A stretch of 64,000 nt of DNA from Actinomadura citrea (lineage in GTDB: Bacteria > Actinomycetota > Actinomycetes > Streptosporangiales > Streptosporangiaceae). Location: NCBI RefSeq assembly GCF_013409045.1, contig NZ_JACCBT010000001.1, positions 1,550,001 to 1,614,000 of the forward strand, written 5' to 3'. How positions within the stretch are numbered: position 1 is the stretch's first letter; each line of letters begins with the position of its first letter. The notes beneath the pieces are model-generated. The model saw only the letters and a list, made by a program, of their open reading frames with translations, was not told where the DNA came from and made no database searches. Made by a program: the position numbers and the translations under genes. Positions 42,075 to 50,985 of the stretch are shown one piece after another.

Positions 42075-43922
42075 TCAGACCCAGCGGGAGAACCACATCC
42101 GCGCCTGCCAGTCGTCGTAGGGGATCGTCTGCGCGGACAGGATCGGATGGAAGTACGCGAAGTTGGCCAGCACCACCAGCAGGAAGGCCCCCGCCGCGGC
42201 GGCGCCGATCAGCCGCCGGACCCCGGCCGCCTGGACGGGCGCCGGCGGCGCGTGCGCCCCGTGCCCGTCATACGGCGCGTGCTCGTCATACGACTTGCCC
42301 ACGTCATACGACTTGCCCTCGTCATAAGGCGTGTGCTCGTGCTCGTCGTGCGGCGCGTGCTCGTCGTACGGGGTGAGAGCCGGTCCCGCGTCGGCAGGCG
42401 CTTCCCACGGCAGGCCGGGAGGTTCTTCGGAGGAGGCCCGCCGGGGAGCGGTGGGCCCCGCGTCGTAGCCGCTCTCTCCGGGGCGCGCCGCGTGCGCGCC
42501 CGCCACCGAGGCGGGCGCGGGTCCTATCAGGTAGCCCAGCACCAGGACGACCGCCAGCACCATGAACGGGATCAGCGGCGTCGCGTAGAACAGGAACATC
42601 GTGCGGTCGGCGAACGCCGACGGGAACCAGGTCAGCCACCCCGCGAGGAAGCCGAGCAGGATCGCCCCCGCCCGCCAGTCCCGCAGGATCAGCCAGATGA
42701 ACGCGACCACGACCAGCGCGACCAGCGCCCCCCACCACAGCGCGGGCGTGCCGATCCCGAGGATCTCGCGCGAGCAGCGGGTCGCGCCGCCGCACGCGCC
42801 CTTCGGCTCGGTGTAGAAGAACGCGACCGGACGGCGCAGGATCGGCCAGTCCCACGGCCACGACTGGTAGGGGTGCTTGGCGTCCAGACCGGTGTGGAAG
42901 CCGAGCATCTCCGAGTGGTAGTGCCACAGCTTCGGCATCGCCTCGAACGGCCGCCACAGCGGGTTGCCGGAGACCTCGCCGCGCCCCCAGCCGCCCGGCC
43001 TGAAGATCCAGCCCCACCAGGTCGCCAGGTAGGCGACCAGCCCCGCCACGACGATCTGCACGAACGCCGGGACGGCCTCCAGCAGCATCGTCCCCTGCAA
43101 CGGGGCCCGGACCCCGGCGGCGCGGCGGGCGCCGTAGTCCCACAGGACGGTCATGAGCCCGAACGCGGCGACGTAGAAGATCCCCGTCCACTTGGTGGCG
43201 CAGGCGAGGCCGAGGCAGACGCCCGCCCCCCACCGCCAGCCGTGCGCGAGGAACGGCCCGTACACCGAGGTCCGGCCGTCCTCGATCCGCTCGGCGAGCA
43301 CCCGGCGGGACCGGTCCCGGTCGTTCACCAGGCAGGCGAACCCGGTGAGGACCCAGAACATCACGAAGACGTCCAGCAGCGCGGCCCGGCTGGTCACGAA
43401 CGCCAGGCCGTCCAGCGCCAGCAGCAGCCCGGCGGCGCAGCCGAGCAGCGTCGAGCCGGTCATCCGGCGGGCGACGCGGCACAGGATCAGCACCGACAGC
43501 GTCCCGACCAGGGCGGGCACGAACCGCCATCCGAACGGTGTCGCGCCGAACATCCACTCGCCGATCGCGATCATCCACTTGCCGAAGGGCGGATGCGCGA
43601 CGAACGCGGGCCCGCTGCCCCAGATCTGGGCGTCCGGGTCGGCGATGAGCATCTTGTCGGCGTTCTCGACGGTGTTGTGCTCCCAGCCGAACTTCAGCAG
43701 GGCGAGCGCGTCCTTGGCGTAGTAGGTCTCGTCGAACACCACGGCGTTCGGCGTCCCCAGCCGGTCGAAACGCAGGTACGCGGCGAGCGCGGTGACCAGC
43801 AGCGGGCCCAGCCAGGACAGCAGCGGGCTGCCGGGGATCGCCGGCGTGAGCCATTCCCGCAGCGGAGGGGGCCTGCGCCGGGACGCCATGGCCGGGACCG
43901 GAGCCAGATCCGTCGTCGACAT
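42075..43922 (-). CDS. pmt: Polyprenyl-phosphate-mannose-protein mannosyltransferase
   Basis: A 615-residue GT39 family enzyme that O-mannosylates exported proteins from polyprenyl-phosphate mannose. The first loop holds the catalytic DE pair in VVFDETYYAKDA. HPPFGKW and the extracellular ATKWTGIFY loop follow the family. Between two late transmembrane segments lies an inserted Asp/His/Tyr-rich stretch (about residues 515-560; YDEHAPHDEHEHTPYDEG and similar) absent from typical Pmt. The ATG is preceded only by a weak GCAGG. It is divergent from rsmI, as Rv1002c is from Rv1003 in Mycobacterium tuberculosis. Confidence 0.9.
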   Translation of the reverse strand: MSTTDLAPVPAMASRRRPPPLREWLTPAIPGSPLLSWLGPLLVTALAAYLRFDRLGTPNAVVFDETYYAKDALALLKFGWEHNTVENADKMLIADPDAQIWGSGPAFVAHPPFGKWMIAIGEWMFGATPFGWRFVPALVGTLSVLILCRVARRMTGSTLLGCAAGLLLALDGLAFVTSRAALLDVFVMFWVLTGFACLVNDRDRSRRVLAERIEDGRTSVYGPFLAHGWRWGAGVCLGLACATKWTGIFYVAAFGLMTVLWDYGARRAAGVRAPLQGTMLLEAVPAFVQIVVAGLVAYLATWWGWIFRPGGWGRGEVSGNPLWRPFEAMPKLWHYHSEMLGFHTGLDAKHPYQSWPWDWPILRRPVAFFYTEPKGACGGATRCSREILGIGTPALWWGALVALVVVAFIWLILRDWRAGAILLGFLAGWLTWFPSAFADRTMFLFYATPLIPFMVLAVVLVLGYLIGPAPASVAGAHAARPGESGYDAGPTAPRRASSEEPPGLPWEAPADAGPALTPYDEHAPHDEHEHTPYDEGKSYDVGKSYDEHAPYDGHGAHAPPAPVQAAGVRRLIGAAAAGAFLLVVLANFAYFHPILSAQTIPYDDWQARMWFSRWV

Positions 43923-44019
43923 CCTGCGAGTTTATTTGCACTTCCCTCCTCCTTCAGGACCTTGGTGCCTTCCCTGGGACAATGAGCCGCGTGACGGGAC
44001 GACCGGGATGGGGGCCGTG

Positions 44020-44865
44020 ATGGAGGCGGAGACGGGAACGCTGCGGCTCGCGGCGGCGCCGATCGGGAGGCCCGAGGACGCCTCGGCCCGGTTGCGGGCG
44101 GCGCTCGCGGAGGCGCCGGTCATCGCGGCCGAGGACACGCGGCGGCTGCGGCGGCTGGCGGGCGACCTCGGCGTCGAACTGGCCGCGCGCGTCGTGTCCT
44201 ACAACGACCTGAACGAGCGGCAGCGGGCCGCGGGCCTGGTGGAGGACCTGCTCGCCGGACGGGACGTGCTGGTCGTCACCGACGCCGGGATGCCGGGCGT
44301 GTCGGACCCCGGCTACCGGCTGGTGCGCGCCGCCGTCGCCGAGGGCGTCCCGGTCACGGTGCTGCCCGGTCCGTCCGCCGTCACGACCGCGCTGGCGGTG
44401 TCGGGGCTGCCCACCGACCGGTTCTGCTTCGAGGGGTTCCCGCCGCGCAAGCCGGGCGAGCGGGCCCGCCGGCTGGAGTCGCTCGCGGCCGAGCCCCGCA
44501 CGATGGTGTTCTTCGAGTCGCCCCGCCGGCTGCCCGTCACCCTCGCGGCGATGGCGGAGGCGTTCGGCGCGGACCGTCCCGCCGCGGTGTGCCGCGAGCT
44601 GACCAAGACCTACGAGGAGGTCCGCCGGGGGACGCTCGGCGACCTCGCCGCGTGGGCGAAGGACGGCGTCCTCGGCGAGATCACGGTGGTGGTCGGCGGC
44701 GCGCCCGAGCCGCGGGGGCTGACGGACCCGGCGGAGCTGGCGGCGGCGGTCGCCGCGCGGGAGGCCGCCGGGACGCCGCGCAAGCAGGCCATCGCCGAGG
44801 TCGCCCGGGAGAACGGCGCCCAGAAGCGCCTCGTGTACGACGCCGTGGTCAAGGCCAGGACCTAG
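44020..44865 (+). CDS. rsmI: 16S rRNA (cytidine1402-2'-O)-methyltransferase
   Basis: A 281-residue SAM-dependent enzyme of the tetrapyrrole methylase fold that methylates C1402 of 16S rRNA. AAEDTRRLRRL, VVTDAGMPGVSDPGYRLV, VLPGPSAVTTALA and FEGFPPRKPGER are the family blocks, and TMVFFESPRRLP with RELTKTYEE follows. I chose the ATG at 44020 with GGGG six bases upstream; the in-frame ATG at 44008 would add four residues. It is divergent from the mannosyltransferase gene, a conserved pairing in actinobacteria. Confidence 0.93.
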   Translation: MEAETGTLRLAAAPIGRPEDASARLRAALAEAPVIAAEDTRRLRRLAGDLGVELAARVVSYNDLNERQRAAGLVEDLLAGRDVLVVTDAGMPGVSDPGYRLVRAAVAEGVPVTVLPGPSAVTTALAVSGLPTDRFCFEGFPPRKPGERARRLESLAAEPRTMVFFESPRRLPVTLAAMAEAFGADRPAAVCRELTKTYEEVRRGTLGDLAAWAKDGVLGEITVVVGGAPEPRGLTDPAELAAAVAAREAAGTPRKQAIAEVARENGAQKRLVYDAVVKART

Positions 44866-45002
44866 TCACCGCCCTCAATGCGGTCAAAACGCGTTCCAAC
44901 TGGGCATAAATGATCCGGTGGCCTCCGGCCGCGGCATCCGACGGAGCAGACCAGGGGCGCCGAATTCACGCGCGGAAGACGGTCTGTGAGGGGGCGAGTG
45001 CC

Positions 45003-45305
45003 GTGCATGAGGCATGGACGAGCCGCGAAGTCTGGGTCTTCGAGTGTCTGAGCTGCGCAGCGTCCTGGGATGAGGAGTTCCAGGTCCGGCACTCCGGTGA
45101 CGGGCACGGCAACGAGGCGGTCATCTACCGGTGCCATGGCCAGCCCTGCACGACGCCCTGGATGGACCGGTCCTGCCCGTCCTGCGGCAGCCAGAACGTC
45201 AAGGCGCTGTCGGCGAGGGACGGCGGGCATGACGAGGTGCCGATGGCCCGCAGCGGCAGCGACGTGGCGATGGTCTTCCACCTCCGCCGCATGCACGCCT
45301 GGTAG
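45003..45305 (+). CDS. Small zinc-ribbon-like hypothetical protein
   Basis: A 100-residue protein with cysteine pairs CLSC (15-18), CHGQPC in the middle, and CPSCG further on, a likely zinc-binding arrangement. No named family is recognised. The GTG at 45003 has GAGGGGG eight to nine bases upstream. The frame is open to 44910, but that part is low quality and lacks a ribosome site. It lies alone between rsmI and the convergent membrane glycosyltransferase gene. It could bind nucleic acid or simply be structural. Confidence 0.65.
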   Translation: MHEAWTSREVWVFECLSCAASWDEEFQVRHSGDGHGNEAVIYRCHGQPCTTPWMDRSCPSCGSQNVKALSARDGGHDEVPMARSGSDVAMVFHLRRMHAW

Positions 45306-45316
45306 CCGCGCGGCGG

Positions 45317-47296
45317 TCAGGCGGTGACGCGGGCGGCCTCCGGGGACTCCTGTGCCGCCGGCTCGGTCGGCGGGGCCGCCGCGTTCTTTCCGCGGCCCGT
45401 GAGGCGGCGCGTCCAGCCGGCCGTCGTCGCGCGTGCCTCGGGCCTGAACGCCAGCCCGGCGGCGAGCGCCGCCAGCGGCACGGCGGGCAGCACGTACCGG
45501 TAGTCGAACTCGGCGGTGGCCGCGGGCGCGAGCAGCAGCCCGGTGGCGAGCGTCCACGGCAGCAGCGCCTCGCCGCCGAACCTGCGCCACAGCGGGATCA
45601 GCCCGGCCAGGCCGAGGAGCAGGATGCCGCCGACCATGGTGCCGCGCAGGTAGAAGACGTCCTGGTAGCCGCGGGCGGCCCCGGCGAACGGCTCGACGAC
45701 CTGCGTGCGGGCGTTGCCGTGCTCGTAGCCGCGCGCGTCCTGGGCGGCCGTCCCGCCGCCGGGCATGTGCCAGTCGGGCAGCGGCCTGCTCTTCTTCTCG
45801 AACTCGTACTGCGAGTACGTCGCCGGGTCGGGGAACACCGTGCGCTTCCACTGGAAGACGCGGAAGAAGTCGTGCGCGACGACCCGCGCGTAGTCGAGCG
45901 GCTGGGCGGCGATGGCCCGCTTGGCGAAGTCGTTGCCGAGCTTGTTGTTCTCGGGGCTGAACCGCGTGCCGGTGTAGCGGTTGAGCGGGGAGCGGGCGTT
46001 CCAGATGCCGTCCTGCGAGTTCGGCAGCCGGTTCGCGGGCTCGGTGCACAGCGGGTACTCGCTGACCGGCAGGTCCTCCATCCGGTGGCAGTCGGCGAAC
46101 TTGTAGACCCGCGCGTACAGGAAGATCCCGTTGCTCTCGGTGATCGCGAACTTGTCGCTCTCGGCCTTGTACCAGCCCATGTAGCCCAGCACCGGCAGCA
46201 GGCAGGCGACCAGCGTGACGGCCATGAGCCGCCAGCCGCTGCGGCGGATCAGCATGTACACCAGCACGCCGAGGAGCACCGGCATCCCGACCGAGCGGGT
46301 CAGCCACGCCAACCCGACGATGAGCCCGACCGACGCGGCGATCTTCCAGGTCGGGCGGTCGTGCCACAGCAGCAGCGTCACCGCGCACATCACCAGGAAG
46401 GTGAACGTCGTGTCCGACAGCACCAGGTGTTCGAGCTGCAGCTGGTAGGCGTCCAGCAGGACCGGCGCGGACGCGAGCGCGGCTCCCCAGCCGGGCAGCC
46501 CGAACCGGCGCCGCAGCAGCGCGTAGATCATCACGCCCATGGCCAGGCCCATGAGGTGCTGGAGCCCGGCGACCAGCGCGAAGCTGTGGAAAGGCTTGAG
46601 GACGAGCAGCAGGAACGAGTACCCGTCGGGCCGCAGCGGGTGCGGGTACGGGTCCATCGCGACGTTCAGATAGTCGAAGCTGTCGTTGAAGAACATCACC
46701 GGCTGGTAGCCGAGCATCGCCACCAGGCGGAGCAGCGCCGCTATGGCAATGATCACACTGAAGACCGGGTTCCGGCGCGCCAGCGTCCACAACCCGCGGC
46801 CGCGTCCGCGACCCGGCTCCGCACTCTCTCCGGGTGCGTCGTCCGGCGCGTCCCCCGATTCCGGACGCGCCTTTGTGGTGGTTTCCGGGTCGTCCTTAAT
46901 GGCCTCGCTGGAAGCGATGACCGTTATGCCGGATTCCAGGTCCGCCGTGCCGGAATCGGGAGCGGCGTTGCCGACTCCTGACGGAGGCTTGGCCGACTCC
47001 GGGCCGGTCTTCGCGTCCCCGGGCGTGTCGCCCGGGGCGTCCGGTGCGGCCGTCGCCGCGGCGGACGCGGCCGCCGTCGCCAGGGCGGTCCCGCCCTGCG
47101 CCGACCCGTCGAGCGCGGTGCCCCGCGGCGTTTCCCCCGCCACTGCCGCACCTTCCCTTCGATGTCCGGCCCCCGGTCCGGTGGCATTGCGTCGGTCCAG
47201 GGCACTACGTTCGTCCACGGCACTGCGTCCTGCGGCGCGCGTCACAGCCGGCCACCTTTCCGGGCCGCCGTGCCCGTATGCTTGACGTCCTAACAT
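45317..47296 (-). CDS. GT-C-like membrane glycosyltransferase with long disordered N-terminus
   Basis: A 659-residue membrane protein. About 165 N-terminal residues are Ala/Pro/Gly/Asp-rich and probably cytoplasmic and disordered. They precede roughly ten hydrophobic helices starting at NPVFSVIIAIAALLRLVAMLG. The first loop carries NDSFDYLNVA, then RPDGYSFLL, resembling the Asp-bearing first loop of GT-C enzymes that use polyprenyl-phosphate sugars. A large soluble loop of about 150 residues (YARVYKFADCHRMEDLP ... NNKLGNDFAKRAI) lies mid-protein. The start is uncertain: ATG at 47296 is chosen, but an in-frame start at 47380 is possible. It is divergent from the GT2 gene. Confidence 0.75.
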   Translation of the reverse strand: MLGRQAYGHGGPERWPAVTRAAGRSAVDERSALDRRNATGPGAGHRREGAAVAGETPRGTALDGSAQGGTALATAAASAAATAAPDAPGDTPGDAKTGPESAKPPSGVGNAAPDSGTADLESGITVIASSEAIKDDPETTTKARPESGDAPDDAPGESAEPGRGRGRGLWTLARRNPVFSVIIAIAALLRLVAMLGYQPVMFFNDSFDYLNVAMDPYPHPLRPDGYSFLLLVLKPFHSFALVAGLQHLMGLAMGVMIYALLRRRFGLPGWGAALASAPVLLDAYQLQLEHLVLSDTTFTFLVMCAVTLLLWHDRPTWKIAASVGLIVGLAWLTRSVGMPVLLGVLVYMLIRRSGWRLMAVTLVACLLPVLGYMGWYKAESDKFAITESNGIFLYARVYKFADCHRMEDLPVSEYPLCTEPANRLPNSQDGIWNARSPLNRYTGTRFSPENNKLGNDFAKRAIAAQPLDYARVVAHDFFRVFQWKRTVFPDPATYSQYEFEKKSRPLPDWHMPGGGTAAQDARGYEHGNARTQVVEPFAGAARGYQDVFYLRGTMVGGILLLGLAGLIPLWRRFGGEALLPWTLATGLLLAPAATAEFDYRYVLPAVPLAALAAGLAFRPEARATTAGWTRRLTGRGKNAAAPPTEPAAQESPEAARVTA

Positions 47297-47473
47297 GCCG
47301 CCCGCGACGGTGCCGGATAGGGTTTTCCGGTTGCAAGTGGGCAACACGATACGGGTGCTCTTGACGAGAGCGGCCATCATGCCCCGCCCTCGGCGGGCAT
47401 CATGAACGCCGACGGGCCGTCCCGATGAACAACACGCGGAACAATAGAGATTAGTGGAAAACGCCGCAGACGG

Positions 47474-47527
47474 TCAGCAGGTGTAACAGGGTCACCAAGA
47501 GTAACGACGCCACCAGGGGTAACGAAG
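47474..47527. repeat. Three 18-bp direct repeats upstream of the GT2 gene
   Basis: Units start at 47474, 47492 and 47510 in exact 18-bp phase: CAGCAGGTGTAACAG, CACCAAGAGTAACGA and CACCAGGGGTAACGA, consensus CASCARGDGTAAC. The third runs into the ribosome site of the gene at 47536. They sit between divergent glycosyltransferase genes and look like a regulator-binding array. Confidence 0.6.
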
Positions 47528-47535
47528 GAGATCGC

Positions 47536-48891
47536 GTGGAACTCTCCGTAGTGATGCCATGTCTGAACGAGGCCGAGACGGTCGAGACCTGCGTCCGCAA
47601 GACCATCGGTTTCTTCGAGGACAGCGGCATCGACGGCGAGGTGGTCATCGCCGACAACGGCAGCACCGACGGCAGCCAGCAGCTGGCCCGGGACGCGGGC
47701 GCCCGCGTCGTGCCGGTGATCGACAAGGGCTACGGCAACGCCCTGATGGGCGGGATCCGGGCCGCGCGCGGCAGGTACGTCGCGATGGGCGACGCCGATG
47801 ACTCCTATGACTTCGCCACCCTCGGCCCGTTCCTCGACGAGCTGCGCGACGGCGCCGACCTCGTCATGGGCAACCGGTTCAAGGGGGGCATCGCCGAAGG
47901 CGCCATGCCGCCGCTGCACCGCTACCTCGGCAACCCGGTGCTCAGCTTCGTCGGCCGGCTGTTCTTCGGCAGCAAGATCGGCGACTTCCACTGCGGCCTG
48001 CGCGCCTTCGACAAGGACGCGATCCTGCGGCTCGGCCTGCAGACCGGCGGCATGGAGTTCGCCAGCGAGATGGTCGTCAAGGCGACCCTGCAGGGCTACG
48101 ACATCCGCGAGGTGCCGACCACGCTGTCGCAGGACGGCCGGACACGCGCCCCGCACCTCAACACCTGGCGCGACGGCTGGCGCCACCTGCGCTTCCTCAT
48201 GCTCTACAGCCCCCGCTGGCTGTTCCTCATCCCCGGCCTGGTCTTCATGACGCTCGGCCTGGTCGCCGGGATCGCGCTGTCGACCGGTCCGGTGACCGTC
48301 GGGGAGATCGCCTTCGACGTCGACACGCTGGTCGGCGCCTCCGCCGCGCTGGTGATCGGCTTCCAGGCGGTGCTGTTCGCGCTGCTGACGAAGGTCTACG
48401 CGATGCAGGAGGGATTCCTGCCGCACGACCGCCGGGTGCAGAAGGTCATCGACTGGTGGAGCCTGGAGCGCGGCCTGCTGCTCGGCGGGCTGCTCGCCGT
48501 CGCCGGTCTCGCCGGCCTGGTCGCCTCCCTGCTGCACTGGCGGGTGAACAGCTTCGGCGAGCTGGACCCGCGGCACTCGCTGCGCATCGTCGTCCCGGCC
48601 GCGACCGCGCTGGTGATGAGCTTCCAGGCGATCTTCGCCTCGTTGTTCGTCAGCATCCTCGGCATCCGCCGCCGCCAGCACCCGCCGCTCACGGACCCGG
48701 CCGAGGAGGCCGCGGGCGTCGTCGACGCCGCCGCGCTGAAGGTCGCCAGGGACGAGGCCGAGGAGGCCGAGAAGGCCGCCGAGGGCGACGTGCAGGCCGA
48801 CGATGCCGCGACCGCGGACGAGCGGGAGAAGGTGGCCGCCGGCAAGGCGGGCGCGACCGCGCCCGAGGACGGCGGCGAGGACGGCCGCTGA
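47536..48891 (+). CDS. Family 2 glycosyltransferase with C-terminal membrane domain
   Basis: A 451-residue DPM1/ArnC-like enzyme. Residues 1-230 are a GT2 domain with PCLNEAETV, DNGSTDGS (40-47) and the metal/nucleotide motif DADD (86-89), plus GNRF. About four transmembrane helices follow between 230 and 390. The C-terminal 60 residues are Ala/Glu/Asp-rich and probably cytoplasmic. Enzymes of this form load a sugar from a nucleotide sugar onto polyprenyl phosphate. It would then feed the GT-C-like proteins around it. AAGGAG precedes the GTG, and three 18-bp repeats lie directly upstream. Confidence 0.85.
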   Translation: MELSVVMPCLNEAETVETCVRKTIGFFEDSGIDGEVVIADNGSTDGSQQLARDAGARVVPVIDKGYGNALMGGIRAARGRYVAMGDADDSYDFATLGPFLDELRDGADLVMGNRFKGGIAEGAMPPLHRYLGNPVLSFVGRLFFGSKIGDFHCGLRAFDKDAILRLGLQTGGMEFASEMVVKATLQGYDIREVPTTLSQDGRTRAPHLNTWRDGWRHLRFLMLYSPRWLFLIPGLVFMTLGLVAGIALSTGPVTVGEIAFDVDTLVGASAALVIGFQAVLFALLTKVYAMQEGFLPHDRRVQKVIDWWSLERGLLLGGLLAVAGLAGLVASLLHWRVNSFGELDPRHSLRIVVPAATALVMSFQAIFASLFVSILGIRRRQHPPLTDPAEEAAGVVDAAALKVARDEAEEAEKAAEGDVQADDAATADEREKVAAGKAGATAPEDGGEDGR

Positions 48892-48928
48892 GCGTCTCCG
48901 GGCCGGGCCCGGGCGCCCCGCCCGCACC

Positions 48929-50824
48929 ATGACAGGCTTGACCCTCGATGGATCTTCTTTCCCCGGCAGCCGGCGCCCGGCGCGCCGCGCGCCGGTGAGC
49001 ACGCACACGCCGCAGGACGCCGCGCCCCCGGACGCACCGCCCGGAGGCGCGGTCGCCCGCCCGCCGGCCTTCCCCGCCGACCCGGTCGCCGCCCCGCCGC
49101 GCGCGGACCGCCGCCGCTGGGCCTGGCTGTTCGCGCTCGGCTGGGTCGCGCAGGTCGCCGTGCGCCTCTGGCTCGCGTCGGGGCAGACGGTGCCGGTGGC
49201 GACGCCGGACGAGTCGGGGTACCTGTTCGCGGCCCGCGTCCTGACCGGCGGGCCCGACGCCGACATGTCGTTCGGGACGGTCTACCGCGGCGGCTACCCG
49301 CTGCTGCTGACGCCCGCCTTCTGGATCGGCGAGGGCCCGGTCGGCGTCTACCGGGCCGCCCTGGCGATCAACGCGCTGGTCAGCGCGGCGATGCTGCCGC
49401 TGGCCTACCTGCTGCTGCGCCGGCTGGCGGTGCGGCGGCGCTGGTCGTACGTCTTCGCGCACGTCACCGCCCTGCTGCCGGGCGTGCTGTTCTACTCCGG
49501 GTTCGTGCTGACCGACGCGATCCTGCCGGTGCTCGTGGTCGGCTGGCTGCTCCTGGCGCACACCTGGCTGACCGCCCCGCCCCCGGCAGGGCGCCGCTCG
49601 TCCGTCCGGCTGACCCTGGCCGGGGCGGGCGCGTCGCTGCTGGTCGCCTACGCCTACGCCTGCCACACCCGCGGCGCGATCCTGCTGCTCGTGCACGCCG
49701 CGCTGCTCGGCGCCGCCCTGGTGTTCCGGTGGCGGACCTGGCGCGCCGTGGCCGCCGCCACGCTCGCCCTCGCCGCCGCGACGGCCACGGGGATGCTGCT
49801 GAACCGGTCCCTGCTGCCGCACATGTACCCGCAGGGCGACAACGACCTCGGCGGCAACGTCGTGAAACGCCTCACCACCCTGGACGGGTGGGGCTGGACG
49901 CTCTCGCTCGGCACCGGCCAGGTCTGGTACCAGTCCGTCGCGACCGGCGGCGTGGCGGCGCTCGGGCTCGTCGCGGTCGCGTTCCTCGCGGTCCGCCGCA
50001 CCACCCCGGGGCCGCTGCGGGCGCTGGCGCTCGCGGTCGCCGCGCTCGTGGCGGGCATCGCGTTCGCGACGTCGGCGGCCCTGCCGGTCGAGTACCGCAT
50101 CGGCAACTACGTGTACGGCCGCTACCTGGCCAGCGTCACGCCGGCGCTGTTCGCGGTGGGCGTCGCGGTCCTGATGCGCGCCTCGCGGCGGACGCTGCTG
50201 TGGGCGGCGGGCACGGCGGCCGTGCTGACGGTCGTCGCCGCGTGCGTCGTCCAGTGGTACGCGGGCGACCTGCTCACCCGGTACACCTACACGGCCTACG
50301 ACTTCCCGGAGACGTCGTTCCTGACCTGGGACTGGACGGCCTTCCACCTCTGGCGCGCCACGCTGGCCGGGCTCGGGCTGCTCGCGCTGTCGGCGGCGTC
50401 CGTCCTGCTGCGGCCGCGCCGCACGAACGGTCCGCTGCTGCTGGCGGGCCTGCTGGCCGTCGTCGCGGTGGCCATGTGCGTCACCGCCACCGAGCGCATC
50501 GCGCAGCCGCTGGTGCGCGCCGAGACGGCCTACACCGACCTGCGGGGCAGCGTTGACCTGACGAAGCAGCGGTCCATCGCCGTCGACTGGAACATCTGGT
50601 GGACGATCCGGCTCTCCCAGTACTACTGGGCCTGGTGGGGGGACGGGAGGGTGTTCGACGCGCGCTGGACCGCGCCGCCGCAGGACGCCGACATGATCGT
50701 CCTGGCCTGGCCGAAGAACGCCCCACCCACCGCGTCATGGCCGAAGGGCGCCCCGCCCGGTTGGCGCGTCGTCGCCAGCCGCCGCACCGTCGAGGGCGAC
50801 TGGGTCGCCTGGCTGCGTGGCTGA
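48929..50824 (+). CDS. GT-C-like membrane glycosyltransferase
   Basis: A membrane protein of about 631 residues with some ten to twelve hydrophobic segments, after a Pro/Ala-rich cytoplasmic start. The first loop contains TPDESGYLFAARVL and then RGGYPLLL, similar to the D/E loops of GT-C enzymes. A C-terminal soluble part includes WNIWWTIRLSQYYWAWWGDG. No ribosome site marks the ATG at 48929; a GTG at 48995 (VSTHTPQD) is an equally good start. It follows the GT2 gene by 37 bases and is probably co-transcribed. Its donor is likely a polyprenyl-phosphate sugar; acceptor unknown. Confidence 0.72.
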   Translation: MTGLTLDGSSFPGSRRPARRAPVSTHTPQDAAPPDAPPGGAVARPPAFPADPVAAPPRADRRRWAWLFALGWVAQVAVRLWLASGQTVPVATPDESGYLFAARVLTGGPDADMSFGTVYRGGYPLLLTPAFWIGEGPVGVYRAALAINALVSAAMLPLAYLLLRRLAVRRRWSYVFAHVTALLPGVLFYSGFVLTDAILPVLVVGWLLLAHTWLTAPPPAGRRSSVRLTLAGAGASLLVAYAYACHTRGAILLLVHAALLGAALVFRWRTWRAVAAATLALAAATATGMLLNRSLLPHMYPQGDNDLGGNVVKRLTTLDGWGWTLSLGTGQVWYQSVATGGVAALGLVAVAFLAVRRTTPGPLRALALAVAALVAGIAFATSAALPVEYRIGNYVYGRYLASVTPALFAVGVAVLMRASRRTLLWAAGTAAVLTVVAACVVQWYAGDLLTRYTYTAYDFPETSFLTWDWTAFHLWRATLAGLGLLALSAASVLLRPRRTNGPLLLAGLLAVVAVAMCVTATERIAQPLVRAETAYTDLRGSVDLTKQRSIAVDWNIWWTIRLSQYYWAWWGDGRVFDARWTAPPQDADMIVLAWPKNAPPTASWPKGAPPGWRVVASRRTVEGDWVAWLRG

Positions 50825-50985
50825 AGTCCCGGCCCACTGCGCTCGCCTGGCGGCTCGCTTCGTGACCGGGCCTGGGCGAACGCGGCATCGCTTCGCGATC
50901 TGCCCGGTTTCGCTCGCCTTCGGCTTCGCTGCACCGGGCAGGTCACGCGTTCGCGTGCGTGGCCGAGGCCACTTCGAGACAAGCC
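50825..50985. repeat. Intergenic hairpin-rich element related to the 15.9-kb repeat
   Basis: Between convergent membrane-protein genes, this stretch has nested inverted repeats: TGCCCGGT (50901-50908) with ACCGGGCA (50933-50940), and GTGGCC-GA-GGCCAC (50959-50972). The word GCTCGCCTGGCGGCTC (50841-50856) is identical to one at 15960-15975, and GCATCGCTTCG also recurs in the tandem repeat. A dispersed intergenic element or terminator is likely. Confidence 0.5.
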
